A stretch of 64,000 nt of DNA from Pedococcus badiiscoriae (GCF_013408925.1 NZ_JACCAB010000001.1:1240001-1304000); one strand, 5' to 3'. Shown: positions 43,205 through 52,903, counted from the stretch's first letter. Translations and numbers: made by a program. The notes: a model not told the origin generated them from the letters alone.

Positions 43205-44887
43205 ATGGCCGCATCAGCCCCCCCGCCGTCCTCGGGGCCGGGACCCGCACCCTGGGTCGCGATCCCCCGCTCGGCGGCGCGACGCCTCGACGTGCGCGTG
43301 CTCGATCCCGCCAAGGCGGTGCGGCTCGACGGTGACGACGCCCTCGCCCCCACCCTGTATGCCGGCAACCAGCTCCTCGTGCGGGGCCTCGCGACGCGGT
43401 CGGCGCAGGGCCCCATCAGCGCGCTCACGGCCATCGCCGAGCGGCTGGGCTACTCCGTCCAGGCCCACCGCGACGAGCGCTTCGAGGCCTTGGTCGAGCA
43501 GAACGAGCTCGGCGAGGTGGTCGACCTGGCCGTGTCGACGACCGTGCGGTTCCGGCCCTTGCCGGATCGTCCCGTCGTGGCTCCCGATGCCTGGCTGATC
43601 CTGCAGACCCTGCGGGCGCAGGACCCGGAGTCGGCGAAGGCCGTGAGCCTCAGCCACATCGTGACTGCGTCGGGCTACGGGTCCGGCGTGGGCTACGGCT
43701 CGGGTGTCGGGTACGGCTCCGGCGTGGGCTACGGCTCCGGTGTCGGCTACGGCTCCGGCGTGGGCTATGGATCCGGCGTGGGCTACGGCTCGGGCGTGGG
43801 TGACGAAGACGTGCAGATGCCCGGTGGCGGGCCCTCGCCCCGCTGCCCGGTGGCCTGGGCAGGAGCTGCGCCCCGGGGCGTGGTCCGGGGCGAGAAGCAC
43901 GAGGGGGGCGGCGGCGGCGACCGGGACTCCGACGACGCCGCGGCACCGGTGGTGGCGCTGCTCGACACCGGACTCGGGGAGCACCCCTGGTTCACCGACG
44001 GCATCATCCGCGACGTGACCGTCGACGGCATACCGATCGGCTTGCGGTTCAACCCTGACGACGACCCGGAGCTGTCCGGCTGCACGCTCGACCGGGTCAA
44101 CGGGCTGCTCGACCCGTTGGCGGGTCACGGCACCTTCATCGCAGGAGTGGTGCGCCAGCACTGCCCGCAGGCCACGCTGCTGGTCGTCCCGGTCATGTTC
44201 GGCGACGGCGTCACCGACGAGGCTTACCTCGTCGAGACCCTCGGACTGCTCTACGTCCGCCAGCTGCTCGCCCTCTCCGACCGCGACAAGGGACCGGCGA
44301 TCGACGTCCTGTCGCTCTCGCTGGGCTACTACCACGAGACGCCCGGCGCGTTCGATGACGAGCCTGCATTCTTCGGCATCCTGCGGGCACTGGCCGGCAC
44401 CGGCGTGGCCGTGGTGGCCGCGGCAGGGAATGGCGGCACCAACCACGAGTTCTACCCTGCGGCCTTCGCTGTCTCGGAAGGGTTCGAGGTGCCCCTGGCG
44501 AGTGTGGGCACCTACAACCCGGACGGGCGCACGGTGTCGGTCTACTCCAACACCGGACACTGGGTACGGGCCTACCGCTGCGGGACCGCGGTCGTCAGCA
44601 CGATGCCAGTCACCTTCAACGGCAGCCTGCGGCCGGTCCTGCACCAGCCGGCCGGCGCGGACCCGGCCCGCGGGTCGTGCGACCCCGACGACTTCTCGAG
44701 CGGCTTCGCCCTCTGGAGTGGCACCTCGTTCGCGGCGCCGGCGTATGCCGGTGACCTCGCCTCACACCTGCACCGGGAGTGCTGGGCCGAGGTCCGGGGC
44801 CTCACGGTCCGGGGCGCGGAGCTCGCCAAGGCCCGCGTCGACGCACTGGCCAAGGCTGTCGCCCGGCTCGACGAGGACGAGCGGTGA
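43205..44887 (+). CDS. S8-family subtilisin-like serine protease, cytosolic
   Basis: 560 residues, no signal peptide. An N-terminal alpha/beta region (residues 1-155), a tandem repeat of seven GYGSGV hexapeptides (about 157-198), a Gly/Asp-rich linker, then the peptidase: D254 (ALLDTGLGEHPW), H308 (GHGTFIAGVV), the oxyanion Asn in AAAGNGGTNH, and S508 (SGTSFAAPAYAGDLA). All catalytic residues are present. AGGAG is seven bases before ATG 43205; GTG 43178 is a weaker alternative. The stop overlaps the sigma-factor start. It is first gene of a four-gene operon with a sigma factor and a TPR-CHAT protease, which suggests regulated intracellular proteolysis rather than secretion. Confidence 0.93.
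   Translation: MAASAPPPSSGPGPAPWVAIPRSAARRLDVRVLDPAKAVRLDGDDALAPTLYAGNQLLVRGLATRSAQGPISALTAIAERLGYSVQAHRDERFEALVEQNELGEVVDLAVSTTVRFRPLPDRPVVAPDAWLILQTLRAQDPESAKAVSLSHIVTASGYGSGVGYGSGVGYGSGVGYGSGVGYGSGVGYGSGVGYGSGVGDEDVQMPGGGPSPRCPVAWAGAAPRGVVRGEKHEGGGGGDRDSDDAAAPVVALLDTGLGEHPWFTDGIIRDVTVDGIPIGLRFNPDDDPELSGCTLDRVNGLLDPLAGHGTFIAGVVRQHCPQATLLVVPVMFGDGVTDEAYLVETLGLLYVRQLLALSDRDKGPAIDVLSLSLGYYHETPGAFDDEPAFFGILRALAGTGVAVVAAAGNGGTNHEFYPAAFAVSEGFEVPLASVGTYNPDGRTVSVYSNTGHWVRAYRCGTAVVSTMPVTFNGSLRPVLHQPAGADPARGSCDPDDFSSGFALWSGTSFAAPAYAGDLASHLHRECWAEVRGLTVRGAELAKARVDALAKAVARLDEDER
43673..43798 (+). repeat. 7 x 18-bp tandem repeat inside the subtilase gene
   Basis: Seven in-frame copies of an 18-bp unit encoding GYGSGV. 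Codons vary mainly at third positions, so the protein repeat is maintained while DNA identity has drifted, which argues it is used and not a fresh slippage product. Confidence 0.95.
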
Positions 44888-45480
44888 TGCAGGCCGAGGG
44901 CGGCACCCGCAGCCTCGCCGAGCTCGCAGCCCGTGCCTTCGCCGACTACCGGGACGGGCGCCCCGAGGCGATGTCACAGCTGGTGGACAGCACCACCACG
45001 CTGCTGTGGCACACCGCCCGGGCGCAGGGGCTCAGCGGCCCGCAGGCCGAGGACGTCGTGCAGAACACCTGGCTGTCGCTGGTCCAGCACGCGTCGGGGA
45101 TCGCGGATCCGCAAGGTGTGCTGAAGTGGCTGCTCACCACCACCCGGCGCGAGGCCTGGGCCGTGTCGCGGCGGTCTCGGCGCGAGGACGTGCGAGACGA
45201 CATGGGCGACGCGATGCCCGATGTCGCCCCGACCTCGGACGAGCCGGCCGCAGTCGTCGTGCGCAGCCAGGAGCAGAGGTTGCTGTGGCGTCACTTCAAG
45301 GACCTGCCCGAGCGGTGCCAGCAGCTCCTGCGGGTGATCGCCCTCGCTGACCGGCCCGACTACGCGCAGGTCGCCGAGGCGCTCGGCATGCCCGTCGGCA
45401 GCATCGGACCCACCCGCGGGCGCTGCCTGGCCAAGCTCCGAAGTGCCCTGATCGGCGACCCCGGGTGGGCGACGTCGTGA
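44887..45480 (+). CDS. ECF-like RNA polymerase sigma factor
   Basis: 197 residues. Sigma region 2 spans about 35-105 (RAQGLSGPQAEDVVQNTWLSL, the core-binding/-10 melting region; then LLTTTRREAWAVSRRSRRE). Region 4 is about 135-185 (LPERCQQLLRVIALADRPDY, AQVAEALGMPVGSIGPTRGR, the -35-binding HTH). No region 1.1 or 3. ATG 44887 shares a base with the protease stop; GTG 44884 is an alternative. No separate zinc-finger anti-sigma gene is adjacent; the next small protein is the only candidate partner. Confidence 0.92.
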   Translation: MQAEGGTRSLAELAARAFADYRDGRPEAMSQLVDSTTTLLWHTARAQGLSGPQAEDVVQNTWLSLVQHASGIADPQGVLKWLLTTTRREAWAVSRRSRREDVRDDMGDAMPDVAPTSDEPAAVVVRSQEQRLLWRHFKDLPERCQQLLRVIALADRPDYAQVAEALGMPVGSIGPTRGRCLAKLRSALIGDPGWATS

Positions 45481-45977
45481 GCGCCGACGGCGACTGGGAG
45501 GCCGCGGCCCTCGGCGAGATCGACGACCAGGACCTCAGGGCGCTCGCGATGCTCCGGACCGTCCTGCAGGCCAGCGACCCGGTGCCGAGCGGCCTGGCCG
45601 AGCGTGCGAAGTTCGCGATGTCGGTGGCTGCCCTAGAGGCGGAGGTCGCGGAGATCACGACGACGACCGCCGAGCTCGCCGGAGTGCGTTCCACGCAGTA
45701 CGACCGCGCCGGCACGATCACCTTCTCCAGCGACCAGCTCAGCGCGATGATCACCATCGAGATGCTGGAGGGCGGCGGAGCGCGGCTGAGCGGCTGGGTC
45801 ACCACCGGGCCCACTCACGTCGAGCTGCGCGAGCGGTCCCGCACCCAGGAGACCACCACCGACGACGCCGGCCGGTTCGCCTTCGCCTCCGTCGAACGCG
45901 GACTGGTCCACCTCGTCCTGCGCCGCCTCGACGAGCCGCAGGGCCGGCCGGTCATCACTCCCGCCATCGAGATCTGA
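45477..45977 (+). CDS. small helical + beta-sandwich protein of the CHAT operon
   Basis: 166 residues from GTG 45477, which overlaps the sigma stop (GTGA); GTG 45465 is an alternative. Two parts are seen: an acidic helical N-terminus (about 1-60: DWEAAALGEIDDQDLRALAM, then AERAKFAMSVAALEAEVAEI) and a beta-rich C-terminus resembling a carboxypeptidase-regulatory/Ig-like fold (LSGWVTTGPTHVELRERS, TTTDDAGRFAFASVERGLVHL). No signal peptide, transmembrane helix or zinc motif. By position it could be an anti-sigma or the substrate linking protease and sigma factor; this is inference only. Confidence 0.8.
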   Translation: MSADGDWEAAALGEIDDQDLRALAMLRTVLQASDPVPSGLAERAKFAMSVAALEAEVAEITTTTAELAGVRSTQYDRAGTITFSSDQLSAMITIEMLEGGGARLSGWVTTGPTHVELRERSRTQETTTDDAGRFAFASVERGLVHLVLRRLDEPQGRPVITPAIEI

Positions 45978-46018
45978 GGTACGACATCGAGGTTGCTGAC
46001 CACCAGGTCGCCGAGCTC

Positions 46019-48589
46019 TTGGCCCGAGCGCGGAACCTCAACGAGATCGGCAGGTTCCGCGAGGCCGAGCGCGACCTTCGGCGCGCCCTCGTGCTTGCTG
46101 ACGGCCTGGACGGCGAGGAACGCGTCGCCACGCGCGCGCGGCTGCTCATCACGCTCGCCTGGCCGACCCTGGCGCTGCACGGCCTGGACCAGGCCCTCGC
46201 CATGCTCGCCGAGTCGCGCGAGCAGAGCGACTCGCCGCGGCTGCGCGCGCTGAGCTGGATCCAGGAGGCGGTCGTGCACGTCTCCTGCCAGGACTGGCGG
46301 GCGGCTCTCGATGCCCTGAACAGGCTCGGCGACACCGACGGGCTCCTGGTGCCCAGTGAGGAGGTCGCGGCCCGCATCAACGCGGGACTCGCCCACCTCT
46401 CCCTGCTGGAGCTCGCGCCCGCTCGCGCCGAGCTCCTCTCCGCGCTCGAGATCTGTGTCGCCAATGGGCTCGTGGAGAAGGAGTTCAAGGTCAGGCACAA
46501 CCTGGGCTGCCTCGAGTACTACGCCGGCCGGCTCCCCGAAGCAATCCGCCTCATGCGCGAGGCCGACGAGATGGACGTGCAGGTGGGCCGGGTCAGGGCC
46601 CAGCACGACCTCGCGCTGGTCCTGCTGGAGGCGGGGTTGCTCGACCAGGCGCGCGAGACGCTGACGCGGGCGCTCGACGAGGCCCGGCACGACGGCCACC
46701 GCCTCGAGGAGGCCGACCTCCGCCTGGACCTCGCGACGACGGCCCTGCTGCGCGACGAGCTCTCGACAGCGCGGCAGCACCTCGACGCCGCGGTGGCCGC
46801 GTTCCGCGCACGAGGGGCGGGCGAGCGTCAGCGGAGCGCCGCACTGCTGCGCGCATGGGTGGCCGTGACGGAGGGGGTCGTGCCGCGCGGGTTGGACCGC
46901 ACCCTCGCACCCTGGCTGGGCGTCGACCGACCGGTCACCCCCGACGAGCGGCTCGCGGCGCGGGTGCACGTCGAGTCCCTGTTGCTGCGGGGCCGCGTCG
47001 CCGAGGCCGGGTATGCCGTGCAGAGGCTGCGGGGCAGGGCACGCCAGGGCTTCGCCGCCGACATGCATGATCGACTGCTCGTTGCGAAAGTCGCTGCGGC
47101 ACAGGGCAACAGCTCCGGCTCTCGCAGAGCAGTGCGCTCGGCCATGCACCGGCTGACCCAGCGACAGGCCCCCAGCCAGAGCGTCGAGATCCGGTCGGCC
47201 CTCGCTCTGCACGGGCGAAGGATCGCGGACTTCGACGTGAACGACGCGCTCGCGAGCGGGTCACCCGTGCGGGTCTTCGAGGCGGTCGAGCGATGGCGCG
47301 CGGTGTCGCACCGCCTGCCGCTGTTGTCCGGCCCCCAGGACGGGCGCTCGGCCGAGCTGGTCGCCGAGCTGCGCCAGGCCCGTCGTGAAGGTGCCGCGCC
47401 CGGCGAGGAGGGGGCCAGGCACCGTGCTCGCGCCACCGAGCTCGAGTGGGAGGTGAGCCGCCTGGACTGGTCGCGGGCCGAGGACGACGGGGGCGCGACA
47501 GCCGGGGGCGCGACAGGCGGCGGCACGACAGGCGGCGGCACGACACGCGTGGCGCCGGTCGGGCATGCCGCGGCGCGGGACCTGCTCGGGTCCCGCGGCG
47601 AGCAGGGCCTGGTGTGGGTCGCGCAGGACGGTGAGGAGTACCTCCTGGTCGTGACCCCCAGGCGGACCCGGCTGCACCACGTGGGCTCGGCGTCAGAGGT
47701 CGCGGCGCTGGCCGACCGCCTCGCGCGCGACCTGCACGCGCACGCCTTCGCCGGCACGAACCCGGCCCTGGAGGCAGCCGTGGGCCGGGCCGTGGCTGGT
47801 TCGGTGGCCGCGCTCGACGCGAGGCTCTTCGCCGACGTGCAGCTGGCCGACGGACCTGTCGTCGTGGTCCCCGGGCGCACCCTGATGGCGGTGCCGTGGG
47901 GGATGCTGCCCACCCTCGCGGGTCGCCCGGTCACCATCGCCCCCTCGGTGACTCGGTGGGCCGTGCCGCTGCTGGCCACCGAGGTCGATCCGCCTGGCCG
48001 GCTCAAGGTCACCACCCTGACGGGGCCGCGACTGGAGCGGGCGGCCGCCGAGGCCGAGGCGGTGGCCCGCGTGTGGGAAGGGGTCGGCGCCCTGTCGAAC
48101 CGCCAGGAGGCCGCAACGGCGGAGGCCGTCAGGGACGCGCTGGCCCGCGACGGCGTGGTCCACGTGGCCGCGCACGGCACCCACGAGCGGCAGAGCCCGT
48201 GGTTCTCGTCACTGCACATGGCCGACGGGCCGGTCTTCGCGCACGAGCTCCGGCGCCGGGCGACGGCCCGCCACGTCGTGCTCTCCGCCTGTGACGTGGG
48301 ACGGCTCGACCCCCGCCCCGGCGACGAGCCGCTCGGGCTGACGGCCGCCCTGATGGCCTTGGGCGTGCGCAGCATCGTCGCGCCGGTGGCCCCGGTCTCT
48401 GATGCTGTGGCAGCCGACGCGATGGTGGCCTACCACCGGCGTCTGGCCCGCGGCGACTCCGCGTCGCAGGCCCTGGCCGCGACCCTCGCCGAGCATCCGG
48501 GTGCCGGCGCGTTCTGCCTCTACGGCACGGACTGGCGCCCGGAGACCTCTCAGATCCAGAGGGCGGGGTCCTTGAACATCGCCTCGTAG
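46019..48589 (+). CDS. TPR-CHAT caspase-like protease
   Basis: At least 856 residues. Residues 1 to about 330 are helical tetratricopeptide-type repeats (for example [20 protein letters not shown]); a coiled linker with a Gly/Thr-rich spacer (GGATGGGTTGGGTT) at about 497-510 follows; the C-terminal CHAT domain (about 515-850) has H719 in [15 protein letters not shown] and C758 in [13 protein letters not shown], the expected His-Cys dyad. TTG 46019 is the first standard start; the frame is open further back and CTG 45974, overlapping the previous stop as CTGA, would match the overlaps at the two earlier junctions and add [19 protein letters not shown]. The end overlaps cysE antisense by 40 bases. 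Confidence 0.92.
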   Translation: MARARNLNEIGRFREAERDLRRALVLADGLDGEERVATRARLLITLAWPTLALHGLDQALAMLAESREQSDSPRLRALSWIQEAVVHVSCQDWRAALDALNRLGDTDGLLVPSEEVAARINAGLAHLSLLELAPARAELLSALEICVANGLVEKEFKVRHNLGCLEYYAGRLPEAIRLMREADEMDVQVGRVRAQHDLALVLLEAGLLDQARETLTRALDEARHDGHRLEEADLRLDLATTALLRDELSTARQHLDAAVAAFRARGAGERQRSAALLRAWVAVTEGVVPRGLDRTLAPWLGVDRPVTPDERLAARVHVESLLLRGRVAEAGYAVQRLRGRARQGFAADMHDRLLVAKVAAAQGNSSGSRRAVRSAMHRLTQRQAPSQSVEIRSALALHGRRIADFDVNDALASGSPVRVFEAVERWRAVSHRLPLLSGPQDGRSAELVAELRQARREGAAPGEEGARHRARATELEWEVSRLDWSRAEDDGGATAGGATGGGTTGGGTTRVAPVGHAAARDLLGSRGEQGLVWVAQDGEEYLLVVTPRRTRLHHVGSASEVAALADRLARDLHAHAFAGTNPALEAAVGRAVAGSVAALDARLFADVQLADGPVVVVPGRTLMAVPWGMLPTLAGRPVTIAPSVTRWAVPLLATEVDPPGRLKVTTLTGPRLERAAAEAEAVARVWEGVGALSNRQEAATAEAVRDALARDGVVHVAAHGTHERQSPWFSSLHMADGPVFAHELRRRATARHVVLSACDVGRLDPRPGDEPLGLTAALMALGVRSIVAPVAPVSDAVAADAMVAYHRRLARGDSASQALAATLAEHPGAGAFCLYGTDWRPETSQIQRAGSLNIAS

Positions 48590-49149
48590 GGGTCCTCGTG
48601 TCCCTGGGGGAACCGGATCGTGGCGGGGATCCCCGTCGCGATCGCACCCGCGGGGACGTCCTTGACCACGACGGAGTTCGCGCCGATCTGCACGTCGTCA
48701 CCGATGTAGACGGGGCCGAGGATGCGAGCGCCGGCACCGATGGTGATCCGCGACCCCAGGGTGGGGTGGCGCTTCACCTTCTGCAGCGACCGGCCGCCCA
48801 GGGTGACGCCGTGGTAGAGCATGACGTCGTCCCCGACCTCGGCGGTCTCGCCGATGACGACACCCATCCCGTGGTCGATGAAGAACCGGTGGCCGATCAC
48901 TGCACCCGGATGGATCTCGACACCGGTCACCGAGCGGACGAGGGTCATCACGACGCGAGCCACCGGCTTCGCCAGGCCACCACGCAACCAGAGGCGATGG
49001 GCGAACCGGTACGCCCAGATCGCATGCAGGCCGGGCGAGTTCAGGGCGACGTCCACCCGCGACGTCGCGGCCGGGTCGCGCGCGATCGCGGCGTCGAGGT
49101 CGTCGACGACACGGCTGCGCGCGCGCCGGGCATACAGTGCGAGGGTCAC
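48550..49149 (-). CDS. cysE: serine O-acetyltransferase
   Basis: Acetylates L-serine with acetyl-CoA to O-acetylserine for cysteine synthesis. 199 residues: an N-terminal helical segment ([13 protein letters not shown]), then a left-handed beta-helix of hexapeptide repeats with the catalytic His region [20 protein letters not shown] and HGVTLGG; ends ...DPALWI, where the C-terminal Ile is the residue that docks into CysK. GTG start 49147-49149. Downstream of cysK in the same direction, forming the expected cysK-cysE pair. Confidence 0.96.
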   Translation of the reverse strand: MTLALYARRARSRVVDDLDAAIARDPAATSRVDVALNSPGLHAIWAYRFAHRLWLRGGLAKPVARVVMTLVRSVTGVEIHPGAVIGHRFFIDHGMGVVIGETAEVGDDVMLYHGVTLGGRSLQKVKRHPTLGSRITIGAGARILGPVYIGDDVQIGANSVVVKDVPAGAIATGIPATIRFPQGHEDPYEAMFKDPALWI

Positions 49150-49176
49150 GGAGGAAGCGCCACCTAGGGTCGGGTC

Positions 49177-49241
49177 GGTCAGTCGAGCAGGTCAGTCGGG
49201 CAGGTCAGTCGAGCAGGTCAGTCGGGAAGGTCAGTCGAGGA
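49177..49241. repeat. 5 x 13-bp tandem repeat spanning the cysK stop codon
   Basis: Five head-to-tail units of GGTCAGTCGAGCA type (G/A alternating at position 10). On the coding strand each contains CGACTGACC, copying the cysK end (Leu-Asp-stop). Period 13 puts a TGA in all three frames between cysK and cysE. Confidence 0.9.
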
Positions 49242-50157
49242 GGTCGGAGAAGAGGATCGTCGACAGGTAGCGCTCACCGAACGACGGGATGATGACGACG
49301 ATGGTCTTGCCGGCGTTCTCCGGGCGCCGGGCGACCTGGTCGGCCGCCGCGAGCGCTGCGCCCGAGGAGATCCCGACGAGCAGGCCCTCCTCCTTGGCGG
49401 CACGCTTGGCCCACTCGACCGCCGTCTCGGCGTTGATGTCGATGACCTCGTCGTAGATCGTGCGGTCCAGGATCTCGGGCACGAAGTTGGCACCCAGGCC
49501 CTGGATCTTGTGCGGGCCCGGCTCGCCACCGTTGAGGATCGGCGACTCGGCCGGCTCCACGGCGACCATCTGGACGCCCGGCTTGCGGTCCTTGAGGACC
49601 TGGCCGACCCCGGTGATCGTGCCACCGGTGCCGATCCCCGCCACGACGATGTCGACCGCGCCGTCGGTGTCCTTCCAGATCTCCTCGGCCGTCGTCCGGC
49701 GGTGGATCTCCGGGTTGGCCTCGTTGGCGAACTGCCTCGCGAGGATCCCGCCACGCTCGGCCGCGATCTCCTCGGACTTCGCCACCGCGCCCTTCATGCC
49801 CAGCGCGCCCTCGGTGAGGACCAGCTCGGCGCCATAGGCACGCAGCAGCGCGCGGCGCTCCTTGCTCATCGTCTCGGGCATGGTGAGGACCACGTTGTAG
49901 CCGCGCGCCGCGCCCACCATGGCGAGCGCGATCCCCGTGTTGCCCGAAGTGGCCTCGACGATGGTGCCGCCGGGCTTGAGCTCACCCGCCGCCTCGGCCG
50001 CATCGATGATCGAGACCCCGATGCGGTCCTTGACGGACGAGGCGGGGTTGTAGAACTCGAGCTTCGCGGCGACGGTGGCCTCGCTGTCGATCAACCGGTT
50101 GATCCGCACGAGGGGCGTGTTGCCGATGAGCTGGGTGACGTCGTCATAGATGGGCAT
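49231..50157 (-). CDS. cysK: cysteine synthase A (O-acetylserine sulfhydrylase)
   Basis: PLP enzyme joining O-acetylserine and sulfide to cysteine. 308 residues. The Schiff-base lysine is in [11 protein letters not shown], the substrate loop is EATSGNTGI, the PLP-phosphate loop is [12 protein letters not shown], and SSGAALAA follows. ATG 50155-50157 has AAGGAAG upstream; longer in-frame extensions run into the promoter. An inverted repeat at 50255 lies in the promoter region. Confidence 0.97.
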   Translation of the reverse strand: MPIYDDVTQLIGNTPLVRINRLIDSEATVAAKLEFYNPASSVKDRIGVSIIDAAEAAGELKPGGTIVEATSGNTGIALAMVGAARGYNVVLTMPETMSKERRALLRAYGAELVLTEGALGMKGAVAKSEEIAAERGGILARQFANEANPEIHRRTTAEEIWKDTDGAVDIVVAGIGTGGTITGVGQVLKDRKPGVQMVAVEPAESPILNGGEPGPHKIQGLGANFVPEILDRTIYDEVIDINAETAVEWAKRAAKEEGLLVGISSGAALAAADQVARRPENAGKTIVVIIPSFGERYLSTILFSDLLD

Positions 50158-50254
50158 GCGGGCTTCCTTGCGTCGTCGTATGCCGCGTGCCTGCCGTGCG
50201 CGCGGACGTGGGCGTTCGTCCTGTTCAGCGAACCAGACGTTATGTGTATTCCAA

Positions 50255-50273
50255 CAGATCGTTATGCGATCTG
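50255..50273. promoter_or_regulatory. Inverted repeat upstream of cysK
   Basis: CAGATCG-(5)-CGATCTG, perfect 7-bp dyad about 100 bases before cysK in an AT-richer patch. Probable regulator site for cysteine synthesis; the regulator is not in the window. Confidence 0.6.
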
Positions 50274-50350
50274 GCAACGCGCGTTCAGGCTGCGGGCGTC
50301 GTGAACTGGTCACACGGCATACGACGCGCATTTGAGCCTGCTCACAATGG

Positions 50351-50368
50351 GGTAAGCAGGCGCTTACC
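50351..50368. promoter_or_regulatory. Inverted repeat upstream of the Fe-S reductase
   Basis: GGTAAGC-(4)-GCTTACC, perfect dyad 20 bases before the start, likely overlapping the -10/+1 region. Shape typical of TetR-type operators; a repressor binding here would block transcription. Confidence 0.65.
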
Positions 50369-50387
50369 GGACAGTAGAGTGACGGCC

Positions 50388-52685
50388 ATGTCTGCGCTCC
50401 AGATCGTCGCGCTCGTCGTCTGCGGGGTGGTCACCCTGGTGGCCGTCGCGTTGTTCGCCCGGGTGGTCCGGCACTTCCTGTCCGTCTTCCGCCTGGGGCA
50501 GCCCGACGGCGCCCGCACGAATGACAAGGGCGCGCGGACGGTGACGTTGCTGCGCGAGTTCCTGGGGCACACCCGGATGTCGCGGCTGCCGGTCGTCGCG
50601 GTGGCGCACTGGTTCACGATGATCAGCTTCGGGGTGCTGTTCTTCACGCTGGTCAACGCGTTCGGGCAGCTGGTCAAGCCTGACTTCGCGCTCCCGCTGA
50701 TCGGGCACTTCTTCCCGTACGAGTGGGTGACGGAGTTCTTCGCGTGGACCGGCCTGGTCGGCATCGTCACGCTGATGGCGATCCGGCAGAAGAACCACCC
50801 GCGCTCGGCGGCCGGTGAGGGTGGCCGCCGGTCGCGGTTCTTCGGGTCGACGTTCTGGCAGGCCTACTACGTCGAGCTGACCATCCTCGGCGTGACGATC
50901 TGCATCATCACCCTGCGCGGGCTCGAGTACGCGCTGGAGGCCAAGGGCGGCACCACGGGCACGACGGCCGTCGGTCACGCGAACGCGCTGCACTACCCGC
51001 TGACCGGGTGGCTCGGCGGGCTGTTCCACGGCGCCTCGGTGGGCACCCTGGAGAACGTCGTCGTCGTCGTGGCGGCGGTCAAGATCCTCATCTCGTTCGC
51101 CTGGATGATCACCATCTCGCTGCAGCCCACCATGGGCGTGGCGTGGCACCGCTTCCTGGCGTTCTTCAACATCTTCCTCAAGCGCCACGCTGACGGCCGC
51201 ACCTCCCTCGGGGCTCTGCAGCCGATGGTGGTGGGCGGTCAGCCGGTGGACTTCGAGAACATCGAGGACCTCGACGAGGACGCCGCGCTCGGAGTCGGCA
51301 AGGTCGAGGACTTCACCTGGAAGGGCCTGCTGGACTTCACGACCTGCACCGAGTGCGGTCGCTGCCAGTCCCAGTGCCCCGCCTGGAACACCGAGAAGCC
51401 GCTGTCGCCCAAGCTGCTCGTGATGGCGATGCGCGACCACGCGCACGCGAAGGCCCCCTGGCTGCTCGCCACCGAGGACACCCGGGATTCGCTCGGCGAA
51501 GGCGCCGCCGCGCTGGCCGAGGCGCCGCTCATCGGCGACACCGGCTACGACATCACCAACCCGCTCGCGGCATACAACCCGCACGGTCCTGACGCCGTCA
51601 TCGACCAGGATGTGCTGTGGTCGTGCACCACCTGTGGCGCGTGCGTGGAGCAGTGCCCGGTCGACATCGAGCACGTCGACGCGATCGTCGACATGCGCCG
51701 CTACCAGGTGCTGATCGAGTCGGCGTTCCCGAACGAGCTCGGTGGCCTGTTCAAGAACCTCGAGAACAAGGGCAACCCGTGGGGCATGGCCGCCCGCGCC
51801 CGCCTCGACTGGGCCAAGGACCTGCCGTTCCCGGTGAAGATCCTCGGTCAGGACGTCGAGTCCGCCGACGAGGTGGACTACCTGTTCTGGGTCGGCTGCG
51901 CCGGCGCGTACGAGGACCGCGCCAAGAAGACCACCCGCGCCGTGGCCGAGCTGCTCGACCAGGCCGGGGTCAGCTTCGCGATCCTCGGCGACGGCGAGTC
52001 CTGCACCGGTGACTCCGCCCGCCGGGCCGGCAACGAGTTCCTCTTCCAGATGCTCGCGCAGCAGAACGTCGAGACCCTCAACGAGGCCGGCGCCACCAAG
52101 ATCGTGGTCACCTGCGCGCACTGCTTCAACACCATCAAGAACGAGTACCCCCAGCTCGGCGGCAAGTACGAGGTCGTCCACCACACCCAGCTGCTCAACC
52201 GCCTCGTGCGCGAGAAGAAGCTGGTCCCGGTCGCGCGCCCGGCCGACGTGCCCGGCAAGTCCTCCACCAAGGACGTCGCCTCCACCGCCGCCACGGTCAC
52301 CTACCACGACCCCTGCTACCTCGGCCGCCACAACGGTGTCTACGCGCCACCCCGCGAGCTGATCGGCGCCCTGCCCGGCGTCGAGCTCAAGGAGATGGAG
52401 CGCACCAAGGAGAAGTCGTTCTGCTGCGGCGCCGGTGGTGCCCGCATGTGGATGGAGGAGAAGCTCGGCACGCGGATCAACACCAACCGCACCGAAGAGG
52501 CCATCGACACCGGCGCCGAACGGATCGCGATCGGCTGCCCGTTCTGCCGGGTGATGATGTCCGACGGCCTCACCGCAGCCCAGTCCGAGGGCAAGGGCGA
52601 GGACGTCGAGGTCGTCGACGTCGCCCAGATGCTCCTCGCCGCCGTCAAGCGCCGCGACGACGTCGAGCCCGCCCCCGTTTCCTGA
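50388..52685 (+). CDS. membrane-bound Fe-S heterodisulfide-reductase-like protein
   Basis: 765 residues. Five or so N-terminal transmembrane helices (NarI-like cytochrome b region, with His-containing helices, residues 1-260), then two [4Fe-4S] ferredoxin-type motifs ([12 protein letters not shown] and [12 protein letters not shown]), and two CCG (DUF3483/HdrD) domains: [16 protein letters not shown] and [21 protein letters not shown]. This is the layout of actinobacterial FadF-like/HdrDE fusion proteins that link acyl-CoA dehydrogenase or quinone pools to electron transfer. ATG 50388 chosen because the operator lies immediately upstream. Confidence 0.93.
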   Translation: MSALQIVALVVCGVVTLVAVALFARVVRHFLSVFRLGQPDGARTNDKGARTVTLLREFLGHTRMSRLPVVAVAHWFTMISFGVLFFTLVNAFGQLVKPDFALPLIGHFFPYEWVTEFFAWTGLVGIVTLMAIRQKNHPRSAAGEGGRRSRFFGSTFWQAYYVELTILGVTICIITLRGLEYALEAKGGTTGTTAVGHANALHYPLTGWLGGLFHGASVGTLENVVVVVAAVKILISFAWMITISLQPTMGVAWHRFLAFFNIFLKRHADGRTSLGALQPMVVGGQPVDFENIEDLDEDAALGVGKVEDFTWKGLLDFTTCTECGRCQSQCPAWNTEKPLSPKLLVMAMRDHAHAKAPWLLATEDTRDSLGEGAAALAEAPLIGDTGYDITNPLAAYNPHGPDAVIDQDVLWSCTTCGACVEQCPVDIEHVDAIVDMRRYQVLIESAFPNELGGLFKNLENKGNPWGMAARARLDWAKDLPFPVKILGQDVESADEVDYLFWVGCAGAYEDRAKKTTRAVAELLDQAGVSFAILGDGESCTGDSARRAGNEFLFQMLAQQNVETLNEAGATKIVVTCAHCFNTIKNEYPQLGGKYEVVHHTQLLNRLVREKKLVPVARPADVPGKSSTKDVASTAATVTYHDPCYLGRHNGVYAPPRELIGALPGVELKEMERTKEKSFCCGAGGARMWMEEKLGTRINTNRTEEAIDTGAERIAIGCPFCRVMMSDGLTAAQSEGKGEDVEVVDVAQMLLAAVKRRDDVEPAPVS

Positions 52686-52738
52686 CCGCCCCCGCTTCCT
52701 GACCGCCCCCGCTTCCTGACCGCCCCCGCTACTTGACC
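52671..52738 (+). repeat. 4 x 17-bp tandem repeat spanning the stop codon
   Basis: Four units of GCCCCCGCTTCCTGACC type, the first containing the gene's own TGA; a fifth partial copy follows. Period 17 places TGA in all three frames. Confidence 0.9.
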
Positions 52739-52752
52739 GCCCCCGGTACCTA

Positions 52753-52832
52753 ACCTCTGCTAGCAGAGGTCGGTCGGCTCAGCAGAGGGTGCAGCCTGCG
52801 CTGAGTCAGGCACCCTCTGCTAGCAGAGGGTG
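52753..52832. other. Paired perfect palindromes between convergent genes
   Basis: An 18-bp perfect palindrome (52753-52770) and a 22-bp one (52811-52832), both centred on GCTAGC with flanks CCTCT/AGAGG, plus a half-site GCAGAGGGTG at 52782. Neighbouring genes converge here, so bidirectional termination is likely, but the dyads have no loop and no T tract and look like protein sites. Confidence 0.6.
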
Positions 52833-52903
52833 CGACAGGGGCCGCGGGGCACGTATGCCGCGTGGTCTGCCGGGGCTGTCGGGCGGGTATGCCGCGGGTC
52901 GGG

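Noticed and set aside
49177..49241. Regular short repeats resembling a mini CRISPR array
   Set aside because: Units are 13 bp, directly abutting with no spacers, and begin at the cysK stop; simple tandem repeats.
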